Source of the DNA: an uncultured Aureispira sp.
GTDB lineage: Bacteria; Bacteroidota; Bacteroidia; Chitinophagales; Saprospiraceae
Assembly: GCA_905480075.1 (NCBI GenBank)
Contig: CAJQOX010000280.1
Span: 1-48,773 of the forward strand
Direction: 5' to 3'
DNA: 48,773 nt
Each line of letters starts with the position of its first letter. The first letter of the stretch is position 1. Positions 8,656 through 17,697 of this stretch are shown in pieces. The translations under genes were made by a program, and so were the position numbers. Under the pieces are notes generated by a model. That model saw nothing but the letters and a program-made list of their open reading frames with translations, was not told the origin of the DNA and ran no database searches.

Positions 8656-9930
8656 GTGGATACATCCCAAAACATAGAATCCAAAACCAGGGAAGAAATT
8701 CTGGAAACTAAACTCACACTTCAAAAGCTACAGTTTAACCGCCTTCTTGAAATCACTCAGGCAATAAATAATAATATTCCTATCGCCGATCTGTTCAATC
8801 TTTACAAAGGAATGCTAACCTGGGAGATGAGAATAGAAAAGTTTGCTCTTTTTACCAGACATGAAGATTTGTGGGTTTGCGTAACTTCTGCGGGTATAGA
8901 AGATAAAGAACTTGCAATCAATATTGAAGATTATTTCCCTTTGTATCAAAGAAGGCAAACTATTACAGAACCTGAACATGATTTGCTCAAAAATTTCTCG
9001 GTAGTTATTCCTGTGTACCATAAAGATTATGCTATTGCCTACACATTTTTAGGGTCTGATGTCCTTGATGACCCCGATCAACATGCTTATGATCCTGTCA
9101 GTCTGATTTCTGCTATTACTAATATTATCGCTGTTGCTATTGAAAACAAAAGATTGTTTAAAAGACAATTGGGACAGGAAAGGATGAAAAGGGAAATTGA
9201 ATTGGCAGTACAGGTACAAAATATGCTTATACCGGGGGAATTGCCAAATAATGAAAATTATGAGTTTTCCGGAATATATCAACCCCACGAAGGGGTAGGG
9301 GGAGATTATTACGATTTCTTCGAAGTAGGTTCAGGAGTAGTGGCTTTTTGCATTGCGGATATTTCAGGCAAAGGTATTGCTGCTGCCTTGCTAATGTCTA
9401 ATTTTCAGGCCAATCTGCAGACTTTGGTTCACAGAAAATATCTTAGCGTAAAAAAATTCGCTAACCGCCTCAATAGCCTTGTCCTCCGTACAACAAAAGG
9501 GGATAAGTTCATTACTTTCTTCCTTGCCAGATATCATGTCCGAAAAAAACGCCTGAGGTATCTTTGTGCAGGACATAATCCTCCTTTTATGTATTCTCAG
9601 GGTAAAGTGCACCGACTCGATAAAGGTTGTACTATTCTTGGGATCTTTCCCCAACTTCCTGAAATTGAATTTGGTGAAATATTTTTGGAGGATGATGCTT
9701 TGTTTTTACTTTATACTGATGGCCTGACCGACCTGCAAAATGATGAAGACGAATATTTTGATGATAAAAAAGTGGAAGAGTTTATTATTGAGAATAACGA
9801 ATTGAATTCTTCAGACTTTAATGAAAAGCTGATGAAAGAAGTCAATGAATTTAAAGGGGAACGAAGTTTTCCCGATGATATATCCGTCCTCACGGGCCGG
9901 CTTTTTGTTAATGGCAAGGGCAGTAATTGA
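8656..9930 (+). CDS. GAF-like plus SpoIIE/PP2C-type serine phosphatase
   Basis: This 424-residue protein starts at a GTG. Residues 1-160 form a GAF-like sensor region (HEDLWVCVTSAGIEDKELAIN and following). A short helix (ERMKREIELAVQVQNMLIP) then leads into the phosphatase domain, residues 180-420. Metal-binding motifs are present: GGDYYDFFEV, IADISGKG, FLLYTDGLTD and FPDDIS, the standard RsbU/SpoIIE set, so the enzyme should be active. Such phosphatases dephosphorylate anti-sigma-factor antagonists (STAS proteins) or other phosphoserine targets in signalling. No partner STAS or kinase gene is adjacent. The upstream promoter supports a single-gene transcript. Confidence 0.9.
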   Translation: MDTSQNIESKTREEILETKLTLQKLQFNRLLEITQAINNNIPIADLFNLYKGMLTWEMRIEKFALFTRHEDLWVCVTSAGIEDKELAINIEDYFPLYQRRQTITEPEHDLLKNFSVVIPVYHKDYAIAYTFLGSDVLDDPDQHAYDPVSLISAITNIIAVAIENKRLFKRQLGQERMKREIELAVQVQNMLIPGELPNNENYEFSGIYQPHEGVGGDYYDFFEVGSGVVAFCIADISGKGIAAALLMSNFQANLQTLVHRKYLSVKKFANRLNSLVLRTTKGDKFITFFLARYHVRKKRLRYLCAGHNPPFMYSQGKVHRLDKGCTILGIFPQLPEIEFGEIFLEDDALFLLYTDGLTDLQNDEDEYFDDKKVEEFIIENNELNSSDFNEKLMKEVNEFKGERSFPDDISVLTGRLFVNGKGSN

Positions 9931-9977
9931 TTTTTTAATCCTGCAACATTTCCTTAACTATAATTTGTTGGTTTTCT

Positions 9978-9998
9978 CACTTTTTGACTCAAAAAGTG
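9978..9998. repeat. Perfect 10-bp inverted repeat downstream of the phosphatase
   Basis: CACTTTTTGA, one C, then TCAAAAAGTG. It lies 47 bases after the phosphatase stop and before the DUF4834 gene. With a one-base centre it cannot form a tight hairpin at full length, so a protein-binding site is as likely as a terminator. A partial third copy (GACTTTTTGG) follows immediately. Confidence 0.45.
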
Positions 9999-10078
9999 AC
10001 TTTTTGGCATAAAAAATCAATTGGTTTACTTTTTGTCTCTTCATTGTTGTCTGTTTTTTATTAACTAATTCACTACAC

Positions 10079-10309
10079 ATGACAACCATTTTTTTGATCG
10101 TTTTTGGCTTTGTTTTTTACAGGTTGATCCTTAATCCTCTTAAACTTGTTAATTCTGCTCTCAACAGGCCTGATATGAATTTTATGAATAATGTGAAGCA
10201 ACAGTTTCATTCTGAACAAGCAACAAGCAATTCCGCTTTTACTCAAAAATATAAAAGACACAGTACGGGATACAAAGGCGGTGAGTATATCGATTTTGAA
10301 GAACTCTGA
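10079..10309 (+). CDS. Small membrane protein, DUF4834-like
   Basis: A 76-residue protein with one N-terminal transmembrane helix (residues 3-19, TIFLIVFGFVFYRLILN), a hydrophilic middle, and a C-terminus ending YKGGEYIDFEEL. The end motif GEYIDFEE and the layout match DUF4834, a short family common in Bacteroidota, from memory. The function is unknown. It is in the same direction as exonuclease III, 103 bases downstream. Confidence 0.68.
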   Translation: MTTIFLIVFGFVFYRLILNPLKLVNSALNRPDMNFMNNVKQQFHSEQATSNSAFTQKYKRHSTGYKGGEYIDFEEL

Positions 10310-10412
10310 TTTTTCTTCTTTCTTTGTTTTCTGTTGAAGTAAATTACTTTTCATCCTGTTTTATTTTTATATTTGTGAAAATATTTATGTTCATTTCCTG
10401 AATCTTTTACAA

Positions 10413-11192
10413 ATGAAAAATACACTTAAAATTATCTCCTATAATCTGAATGGTATCCGTGCTGCTATCAAAAAAGATTGGATAGGATGGGTTGCGGACA
10501 ATGATTTTGATGTTATCGGGATTCAGGAAACCAAAGCCCAGGAAGAACAGGTGCCCCTCGATGCTCTAAAAGAACTCGGCTTTAAATATTTGTATTGGCA
10601 TTCAGCAGAGAAAAAAGGCTATAGTGGTGTAACAATCTTTTCAAAAATAAAACCCGATAAGGTAGTTTACGGTATGGGCATCGATCGTTTCGATTTGGAA
10701 GGACGTGTCATCAGAGCTGATTTCGGAGATTTGACTCTACTTAATTGTTACTTTCCCTCAGGCACTTCAGGGGATGTCAGACAGGAGGTGAAATACGATT
10801 TTCTCGACTCCTTTAATAATTGGATAGCGGAACTGAAAAAAGAAAGACCAAAGCTTATTATTCAGGGCGATTACAATATTGCTCATTCCGAAATGGATAT
10901 TCATAACCCCAAAGGAAATAAAAAAAGTTCAGGATTTCTGCCTGAAGAAAGAGAATGGATGACCCAATGGTTTAATAATGGGTTTGTGGATACCTACAGG
11001 TTTCAACACCCCGATAATCAAAAGTATAGCTGGTGGAGCTACCGATCCGGCGCAAGAGCAAAAAATAAAGGATGGAGAATCGATTACCAATCCGTTAGCG
11101 AAAACCTACGGGATCGCATTGTCGATACAGAAATCCTCAATGATGCGGTACATTCCGATCATTGTCCATGTTACCTTGAAATTAAAAGGTAG
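10413..11192 (+). CDS. xth: Exodeoxyribonuclease III / AP endonuclease
   Basis: This 259-residue protein belongs to the EEP (exonuclease-endonuclease-phosphatase) superfamily. It incises DNA at abasic sites and removes 3' blocking groups in base excision repair. All catalytic motifs are visible: SYNLNGIRAA, GIQETKAQ with the metal-binding glutamate, the motif CYFPSGT, QGDYNIAHSEMDIHNP with the active Asp and Asn, YRSGARAKNKGWRIDY, and the terminal HSDHCPCYLEI with the Asp-His pair. The length is standard. A TATATTTG at 10368-10375 may be its -7 promoter box, though I find no well-spaced TTTG. Confidence 0.95.
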   Translation: MKNTLKIISYNLNGIRAAIKKDWIGWVADNDFDVIGIQETKAQEEQVPLDALKELGFKYLYWHSAEKKGYSGVTIFSKIKPDKVVYGMGIDRFDLEGRVIRADFGDLTLLNCYFPSGTSGDVRQEVKYDFLDSFNNWIAELKKERPKLIIQGDYNIAHSEMDIHNPKGNKKSSGFLPEEREWMTQWFNNGFVDTYRFQHPDNQKYSWWSYRSGARAKNKGWRIDYQSVSENLRDRIVDTEILNDAVHSDHCPCYLEIKR

Positions 11193-11218
11193 TTGAGCAT
11201 GAGTAAGAATGAAATGGC

Positions 11219-11617
11219 TTAATTTACAAAACTTTCTATTACCTGAGTTGGTTTTCTTTCTTCATCAATAGCAACAAAAGTAAATATACCTGAAATAGCT
11301 TTTAGTCTGCTTTCAGCATACATTTCTTCCAGGAAAATATCTACCTTGATTTTCAAACTGGTATTTCCAACGTAAATAACCTTTGCTACTAGTTCTATCA
11401 GTGTTCCTGCAGGTATTGATTGTTTGAAGTGTACCTGTTCAGAAGTAACCGTAACCATTCGTTTTCTGGAAAAACGTGTGGCACAAATAAAGGCAGTCTC
11501 ATCCATCATCTGAAGTGCAGTACCCCCGAATAATGTGTTGTAATGATTAGTAGTATTTGGGAGTACTGCTTTAAATGTACGGGTTGCCGAATTCTCAATC
11601 TTTTCCTGTACAGTCAT
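11219..11617 (-). CDS. Acyl-CoA thioesterase, hotdog fold (YciA-like)
   Basis: A 132-residue single hotdog domain. The stretch NHYNTLFGGTALQMMDETAF is the YciA/BACH signature, with the catalytic aspartate in MMDE, followed by the second-half strand pattern VHFKQSIPAGTLIELVAKVIY. The family hydrolyses acyl-CoA esters in the cytoplasm. Chain-length preference is not readable. It is convergent with exonuclease III (26-base gap) and lies 25 bases after the small CWC gene on the same strand, so those two may be cotranscribed. Confidence 0.9.
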   Translation of the reverse strand: MTVQEKIENSATRTFKAVLPNTTNHYNTLFGGTALQMMDETAFICATRFSRKRMVTVTSEQVHFKQSIPAGTLIELVAKVIYVGNTSLKIKVDIFLEEMYAESRLKAISGIFTFVAIDEERKPTQVIESFVN

Positions 11618-11642
11618 AAATCAATGGTTTGAATGGGTTTAA

Positions 11643-11846
11643 TTATTTCTTTGTTTTTGTGACTTTATCACAATCCGGATTAGGGTTATAATTTCTCAGG
11701 CAGTTGAAACACAGGCAATCTGAAAATGTTTTTTTGATGTTTGTTAACGCATCGTTATTCAGATTAACTGTATAACATACACAATTGACTATGTCTGTAT
11801 TATTGCACTCAAATTTGGAGTTACAGGAAGGACAAGTCTTCTTCAT
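11643..11846 (-). CDS. Cysteine-rich CWC-type small protein
   Basis: A 67-residue protein with seven cysteines among them CPSC, EC, NCVC and DCLCFNCL. The arrangement CPxC ... CxC ... CLCxxCL matches the cysteine-rich CWC family as I remember it. Zinc binding is likely but no function is known. It overlaps no neighbour and probably leads a two-gene transcript with the thioesterase. Confidence 0.7.
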   Translation of the reverse strand: MKKTCPSCNSKFECNNTDIVNCVCYTVNLNNDALTNIKKTFSDCLCFNCLRNYNPNPDCDKVTKTKK

Positions 11847-11907
11847 AGAATTAAATTTATAAAAAACAAACTATCTGATTATTCTTGCCTGATGTATTTA
11901 GGAATTA

Positions 11908-13677
11908 CTATTCAAAAATAATTTCTGAATCAGGTAATTCTTTTTTTAATCTTTTAATTTCACTTTTTTTGATGGTATTTCCGCTAAGGGTAATTTGCTT
12001 GGCAAGGATTCTAGGAATCTCCTCCGGGAAATTTTCTATTTTACCATCAGAAAGATTCAGCTCTTTCATTTTAGTGTTCTTTATACTGTTTAATAAAGTA
12101 CTGATGTCTATAGAAGAACAATTTATTAAAGATAATGTTTCCAGATTCTTTAGAAGGGAAGTACTTTCAGGGATAGTTTTGAGTTTCGTTTCATTCAAAC
12201 TTAGGCACTTCAGGTTTTCCAGGTTTCCTATAGACTCAGAAATATTTTCAATATTGTTTTTATCCAGATTCAGATACTCCAGCTTTTTACACTCTTTTAT
12301 GTTGTCAGGTAGCACTTCCAATGCAATTTCTGACAAGTTTAATTTCGTGAGAGAGGGCAACTGTGCCATGAATTTCCAGAATTGATCACCACTGACAATT
12401 CCTTCGTTTCCTGAAAAGTCCACCTCTTTTAAGAGGTTGCATTTTGTTATCTCCTCCGGGATTTCTTTAAGTCCGTTGTGTGCTATCTTGAGTGTTTCCA
12501 ATGAGGAAAGACCAAAGATAGGGGTTGTGAGTGAATCCCATTTCAATTCAGGGCTGTCTGAAAGGTTCAGGTATTCCAGATTTTTCAGGGATTTTAATTC
12601 TTTGGCTTCCAGGTCCGTTAGTTTGTTTCCTCCGAGATTCAAATACTTTAATGATTTGAAAACCCCGATATCAAATCCGATTTTTGTAAATTTATTATTA
12701 CCTAAATCCAGTTTCTCCAAGTCAGTTAAACTCTTTAGGCTTTCGGGTAAATCAGTTAATTTGTTGCTTTTAACTTCCAGGGAAATCAACTCAAGCATTT
12801 CTCCAATTCCTGCGGGTAGATTTTTTAGTTTATTATTGTTCATGTTCCAATGCTGCAGCCCTTCAAGAAGAGAAAAAGCACTGGATATAGTCTCTATAAG
12901 ATTATTTGATGCATCCAAGGTTTTCAAACGTATCATTTGTGTCATCCTGTCCGGAAGATCAGTGATTTCGTTGTTTGAAATATTTAAAGAAGCCATATAT
13001 CGTACATCCATTACTTCTTTGGGGATAGAAGTGAGTTTGTTATTCGAAATATCTATAGAGTTTAAAGTTTTTATTTCTCCAAGAATGAGGAAACTGCTGC
13101 TGAAATCCAATTGTGGATTATAAGATAAATCAAGAAAGTGAAGGACAGGAATTTTTGAAATAGATTTTGGGAAGTTAATAAGCAGGTTTTTGCTCAGATT
13201 CAAAAATTTCAAAGCTTTTAATGATTTAATATTACCCGGGATTGAAGTGATTTTATTGTTGCTCAACTCAAGTCGCTCCAATTTTGCGTTTTTGGGAAAA
13301 ATACCAAAAATACTATTCATGCTGTTGGCTTTGATAGCCTGATTCAGATACAATTCTTTGAGTTCTGTTAAATGTTTGAACTCTTTGGGCAGTGACTCAA
13401 GACTGTTGTTGTCGAGGTTTAAATAGGATAGCTTTGTCAGCAATCCGAATGCTTCAGGCAGCTCAATTAAATTATTATTCTGAAGGTTTAGTTTTTTAAG
13501 ATTGATACATTTGAATAATTCAACAGGTAATGCAGTTAACTTCTGATTACTCAGATCAAGCTGTGTTATTTCTTCATAGTTAAGAGTGGAGTCGGCAAGT
13601 GAAGTGTACATTTTATCGCCTTGACCTTTTAGGATAACACTAAAAAGTAACAGCCCGATGATAGAAAGTAATTTCAT
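11908..13677 (-). CDS. Secreted leucine-rich-repeat protein
   Basis: A 589-residue protein with a signal peptide (residues 1-19, MKLLSIIGLLLFSVILKGQ) and then roughly twenty leucine-rich repeats of about 23 residues that fill the rest. The repeat consensus is LxxLxLxNNxLxxLPxxIxxL, with the LP turn typical of the plant/bacterial intracellular-ras-group type. There is no transmembrane anchor, sorting domain or enzymatic domain. The likely role is protein-protein binding outside the cytoplasm. It has no obvious operon partner. The middle repeats (near 12540-12700) keep the same phase, so I see no frameshift. Confidence 0.88.
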   Translation of the reverse strand: MKLLSIIGLLLFSVILKGQGDKMYTSLADSTLNYEEITQLDLSNQKLTALPVELFKCINLKKLNLQNNNLIELPEAFGLLTKLSYLNLDNNSLESLPKEFKHLTELKELYLNQAIKANSMNSIFGIFPKNAKLERLELSNNKITSIPGNIKSLKALKFLNLSKNLLINFPKSISKIPVLHFLDLSYNPQLDFSSSFLILGEIKTLNSIDISNNKLTSIPKEVMDVRYMASLNISNNEITDLPDRMTQMIRLKTLDASNNLIETISSAFSLLEGLQHWNMNNNKLKNLPAGIGEMLELISLEVKSNKLTDLPESLKSLTDLEKLDLGNNKFTKIGFDIGVFKSLKYLNLGGNKLTDLEAKELKSLKNLEYLNLSDSPELKWDSLTTPIFGLSSLETLKIAHNGLKEIPEEITKCNLLKEVDFSGNEGIVSGDQFWKFMAQLPSLTKLNLSEIALEVLPDNIKECKKLEYLNLDKNNIENISESIGNLENLKCLSLNETKLKTIPESTSLLKNLETLSLINCSSIDISTLLNSIKNTKMKELNLSDGKIENFPEEIPRILAKQITLSGNTIKKSEIKRLKKELPDSEIIFE

Positions 13678-14060
13678 AGGTTATTTTTGTATTTTATGAT
13701 TTGATATATAATTTCCTGAACTAAAAATCAGAAACTGATATTTTAGTTTTGTTTAAAATTTATTTCTTCAATTTAAGGGGTGTGTTTTTGACGATAATTG
13801 ATGGCACAAAGGTATTAAATATTATCTTTTTTAACAACCCGATATGAGTTAAATAATTTGTTTTTTTGTTTTTTTATTTTTTATATTGGTATTCATATAT
13901 TTTATCTTGCTTTATTGATCTTTTTTTTATGTGACATTGACTTTTATTTTTTTAGAGTCGTTTGAATTTGTAGCTTTGTTTATCTTTGGTGATTTATTAT
14001 GATTATTTAATTTCTATGGAATGACAATATTCAATAATTAATCCAAAATTTAATTTTAGT
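13678..14060. other. AT-rich divergent intergenic region
   Basis: No gene is supported here. It is very AT-rich with T-runs around 13860-13930. TATCTTTG at 13981-13988 with TTTG at 13961-13964 (16-base spacer, shorter than usual) is a candidate promoter for tsaB. Confidence 0.4.
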
Positions 14061-14759
14061 ATGGAATCTTTAATTCTGAATATTGAATCCTCTGCAAGGT
14101 GTTGCTCTGTTTGCCTTTCCAGGAATGGTGAACCCTGGGTTGTTCGTGAAAATGTCAGCGACTACGGTCATGCAAAAAATATCACCCTGTTTATTCAGGA
14201 AGTTTTACATTCGGCATCTTTGTCACTTAAAGATATCAGTGCGGTTGCAGTAAGCCGGGGGCCGGGGTCCTATACAGGACTCAGAATTGGGGTCTCTACT
14301 GCCAAGGGTTTGTGCTTTGCTACGGATAAGCCTCTTTTGTCTGTCGATACATTGAAAGCAATATCTTTTGGGGCAAAAATGCTTGACGCTGTTCCTTCTA
14401 CTGCTTATGTATCTTTAATAGATGCTCGTAGAATGGATGCCTATGCATCGGTATATGATGCTGATATGCAAGTTGTCAAAGCCCCGTTTTTTTGCACACT
14501 CCAATCAGATTCTTTTGATTTTTTACTCAAGGACCTACATTTCGACCGGGTCCTTGTTTCAGGCGACGCTTCTTCTAAGTTCAGGGAACTTGTTCACAGG
14601 CCTGAAATATTTTTCAGTAAGATAGAATTGCCTTCATCTAAGTTTATGTCCTCCCTATCTCATCTCAAATTTAAAAACAAAGATTTTGAAGATGTTGCTT
14701 ATTTTGAGCCCTTTTATCTCAAATTGCCCAATATAACTAAAGCCAAGCCTAAATTTTAG
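14061..14759 (+). CDS. tsaB: TsaB, tRNA t6A biosynthesis subunit
   Basis: A 232-residue ASKHA-fold protein that begins LILNIESSARCCSVCL. It has the family hallmark VSRGPGSYTGLRIGVSTAKGL near residues 65-85. TsaB is a pseudo-enzyme that dimerises with TsaD in the complex that transfers threonylcarbamoyl to A37 of tRNAs reading ANN codons. The partner TsaD is at 18262-19266 in the opposite orientation. The next gene, an LptF/LptG permease, starts 54 bases downstream, so the two probably share a transcript. Confidence 0.93.
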   Translation: MESLILNIESSARCCSVCLSRNGEPWVVRENVSDYGHAKNITLFIQEVLHSASLSLKDISAVAVSRGPGSYTGLRIGVSTAKGLCFATDKPLLSVDTLKAISFGAKMLDAVPSTAYVSLIDARRMDAYASVYDADMQVVKAPFFCTLQSDSFDFLLKDLHFDRVLVSGDASSKFRELVHRPEIFFSKIELPSSKFMSSLSHLKFKNKDFEDVAYFEPFYLKLPNITKAKPKF

Positions 14760-14813
14760 GTTCTGTTATTAGTTTTCTATATCTTTATTTTTATTAATTT
14801 AATAATTGATTAA

Positions 14814-15914
14814 TTGAAAATTCTCGACAGATACATTCTTAAGCGTTACCTCGGTAGTTTCTTCTTTATTGTGCTGCTTTTCTCTATGTTGTCTGTTGTG
14901 GTGGATGCTGCTGAGAAAATTGAGGATTTTATTGAAGAAGGAGGCCCTTCTGCTTATGAAGTTTTTTTTGATTACTACCTGAACTTTATCCCCTGGATAA
15001 ACAGCCTTATTTTTCCTCTCTACAATTTAATTGCAGTAGTCTTTTTTACTTCAAGACTCGCCGCTAATTCTGAATTTATCGCTATGATTGGAAATGGCGT
15101 TAATCATTACCGACTTTTACTCCCTTATTTAATAGGTGCCTCTATGATTGCCGGTATTCATTATTATGGAAATCATTATCTGATTCCAAAATCAAATGTT
15201 ACCAGAACTACTTTTGTGAATACTTATGTATGGAAACATAATTTTGTAGGCAAATCTACTCACTTCCATGCTGCAGTAAGCCCAACGGAAGAGTTTTATT
15301 TGCAAGGGTTTAATCGCTATGATAGCGCAGGCAGTCAATTTGCATGGATAAAACATGACAGTACAGGGTTAAATAGAGTATCTGTTCTTAATGCCACTAA
15401 AATTCAACTTTTGAAATCTCCCAACAGATGGCGCTTGTCCGGAATCAGGAACCGTGTTCAATCGTCCGGTTTTAGTGATGACGTTACCGCAATGTCTCCA
15501 CAGTCATTTATTGATACTACTATCGGTCTGTATATCACTGATTTGATTAAAAGGGATAATCGGAAGGATAATATGACTACTGATGAACTGATAGATTTTA
15601 TAAACAAACAAAAGGACAGGGGACTCGGTGGCACGCTTGTATTTGAAGTGGAAAGGTTTCGCCGTTCTGCCGACCCTTTCTCGATTTTTATTCTTACCCT
15701 GATTGGGTTTTCTATAGCCTCCCGTAAAATGAGAGGGGGCATGGCCTGGCATTTAGTTCTTGGTGTCATGCTTAGTGCTGTGTATATCTTCATGGCAAAG
15801 TTCTCCACCACTTTCTCTATCAACGGTGGCCTGCCTCCCTTTATCGGTGTTTGGGTACCGAATTTTATGTTCAGTATCGTGGCTGTATTCATGTTGCTCA
15901 GGGCACAGAAATAG
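14814..15914 (+). CDS. LptF/LptG family permease (lipopolysaccharide transport)
   Basis: A 366-residue protein that starts at a TTG and begins MKILDRYILKRYLGSFFF, the family's classic N-terminus. It has about three N-terminal membrane helices (residues 12-120), a periplasmic beta-jellyroll region (130-280) and three C-terminal helices (285-360). The sequence FRRSADPFSIFILTLIGFSIASRKMRGG marks the start of the C-terminal helices. LptF/G with the LptB ATPase extracts lipopolysaccharide from the inner membrane. I cannot decide between LptF and LptG. No ATG gives a full first helix, so the TTG is preferred. Confidence 0.9.
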   Translation: MKILDRYILKRYLGSFFFIVLLFSMLSVVVDAAEKIEDFIEEGGPSAYEVFFDYYLNFIPWINSLIFPLYNLIAVVFFTSRLAANSEFIAMIGNGVNHYRLLLPYLIGASMIAGIHYYGNHYLIPKSNVTRTTFVNTYVWKHNFVGKSTHFHAAVSPTEEFYLQGFNRYDSAGSQFAWIKHDSTGLNRVSVLNATKIQLLKSPNRWRLSGIRNRVQSSGFSDDVTAMSPQSFIDTTIGLYITDLIKRDNRKDNMTTDELIDFINKQKDRGLGGTLVFEVERFRRSADPFSIFILTLIGFSIASRKMRGGMAWHLVLGVMLSAVYIFMAKFSTTFSINGGLPPFIGVWVPNFMFSIVAVFMLLRAQK

Positions 15915-16077
15915 TATTTTTGTTGGTTTCAAATAGTTTTATGGCTTTTTCTGCCTGAATTTCTTTATCTTTTACATTTTCATTGTATTGATTTTTATAT
16001 TATGTAGATTGGTTGTTATATTGTAATAATACTCATCCGCCTTTTAATATTATTAATAAATCCCTGAGACTATCTTT

Positions 16078-17697
16078 ATGATTTCAAAAAAAGAACGATC
16101 TGAATTTCGTCAGAATTTATTCAGGCACCTTGATGGTATCGCTGTCGCTCCGGTTGCGTACTCACTTTTAAAGAAGGGGGTCCTCGATTTTCTTCTTGAG
16201 CACAAGAGTGTCACTCTTTCCTCTGTTTCTTCCCATTTTAAAGCCAACGAAGGCTACCTGAATGTTGCCCTCAGAGTATTGTGCTCTCAGGGGTGGCTCA
16301 GTCAGAAAATTGACAATCAAAAGGACCTTGTGAATTTTTCTGTCAATGAATTCAGTGAGTTTGCCTTTTCTCAATGTCATCTTTACGAGGATGCTGTACA
16401 CTTATTGAAGTTTACTGAAAATTTTCATTCCCGCAGATTTCAGGTAAAACCGTTCCTGGTAATGGAAAAAATTTTCGGGAAATTAATTGACAATTATGAA
16501 ATTGATTTTTCTGATAATCCGGATTTTAAAAATATTCAACAACAAATTCTGAAGCACATTGAGGGTATTGTATTAGGTCCTACTATCGTACACCTCGGTA
16601 TGTCGGGGATGTTTCATAAATACTTTATGGAAGCCAGTTTTAAGGCGGAAGAATTTCATAATGATGCTGATAGCTTTGGTAGATTGCTCGATATTTTTAC
16701 AAAATGCGGATGGTTTGATAAAAATAATGCCACTTATCAGTTTACCAACCTGGGTGTTTTTTATGCCAAAAGAGCTTCTGCTTACGGAGTTACCGTTTCG
16801 TATATTCCTACATTCAGGAAATTGGATGACTTGATTTTTGGTAACCCCCTTGTCCTGAAACCTGATGAGGAATCCAATAAGGAGTTGCATGTCGACAGAG
16901 CGATGAATGTCTGGGGCTCCGGTGGGGCGCATTCGGGTTACTTTAAAGTTGTTGATGAAATTATAATGGATCTTTTTAACAAACCCATAGAAGAACAACC
17001 TAAAGGGATTCTGGATATGGGCTGTGGAAATGGTGCTTTTTTAATCCATTTGTTTAGTGTGATAGAACAGCACACGCTCAGAGGCAAACTACTTGATGAA
17101 CATCCCCTGATTTTGGTTGGGGTAGATTATAATGAAACCGCACTTAAAATTTCAAGAAAAAACCTGATACAGGCTGATATCTGGGCCAAAGTGATTTGGG
17201 GAGATATAGGAAACCCCGACTTGCTGGCGGATGACCTTTTACAAAACTATGGTGTTAACCTGAAAGACCTCCTGAATGTCAGAACCTTTTTGGATCATAA
17301 CAGAATCTGGCAAGAACCGCTTTCTGTACATCCTCAAAGAAAAAGTAGTTCCTCCGGTGCCTTTGCATTTAAGGGGCTAAGAATTAATAATAACCTCGCC
17401 GAAGATTCCTTACTTGAACATATGAAAAAATGGGAGCCTTTTGTCAGTAAATTTGGCTTGCTGATTATCGAACTACATACTGTTTCTCCTCAACTAGTTG
17501 CTTCGAATCTTGGCAGAACTGCAGCAACAGCCTATGATGCGACACATGGCTTTTCAGATCAGTATATTATTGAACTGGATGTTTTTATTAAAGTAATGAA
17601 AGAAGCGGGACTTTATCCTGTTATGGAAAAATTCAGAAAATTCCCCAACTCAGACCTTGCGACAATCTCTGTCAATATTTTTAAAGGCTCGACCTAA
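16078..17697 (+). CDS. SAM-dependent methyltransferase with duplicated N-terminal module
   Basis: A 539-residue protein. Residues 15-100 (HLDGIAVAPVAYSLLKKGVL and following) and 160-255 (HIEGIVLGPTIVHLGMSGMF and following) look like two related winged-helix modules of the type that precede small-molecule methyltransferases. A Rossmann methyltransferase domain follows, with motif I ILDMGCGNGAFL near residues 310-321, GVDYNETALKISRKNL, and VIWGDIGNPDLL. The late segment RTFLDHNRIW is distinctive. The closest relatives I recall are C-methyltransferase domains of polyketide assembly lines such as the AprA type, but here it is a free protein with no polyketide genes near. The substrate is unknown. 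Its stop overlaps the stop of the convergent exonuclease gene. Confidence 0.75.
   Translation: MISKKERSEFRQNLFRHLDGIAVAPVAYSLLKKGVLDFLLEHKSVTLSSVSSHFKANEGYLNVALRVLCSQGWLSQKIDNQKDLVNFSVNEFSEFAFSQCHLYEDAVHLLKFTENFHSRRFQVKPFLVMEKIFGKLIDNYEIDFSDNPDFKNIQQQILKHIEGIVLGPTIVHLGMSGMFHKYFMEASFKAEEFHNDADSFGRLLDIFTKCGWFDKNNATYQFTNLGVFYAKRASAYGVTVSYIPTFRKLDDLIFGNPLVLKPDEESNKELHVDRAMNVWGSGGAHSGYFKVVDEIIMDLFNKPIEEQPKGILDMGCGNGAFLIHLFSVIEQHTLRGKLLDEHPLILVGVDYNETALKISRKNLIQADIWAKVIWGDIGNPDLLADDLLQNYGVNLKDLLNVRTFLDHNRIWQEPLSVHPQRKSSSSGAFAFKGLRINNNLAEDSLLEHMKKWEPFVSKFGLLIIELHTVSPQLVASNLGRTAATAYDATHGFSDQYIIELDVFIKVMKEAGLYPVMEKFRKFPNSDLATISVNIFKGST

Noticed and set aside
8439..8711. 90-codon frame upstream of the phosphatase
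   Set aside because: Low-complexity hydrophobic start, no family similarity, overlaps the phosphatase start, and the best promoter lies inside it.
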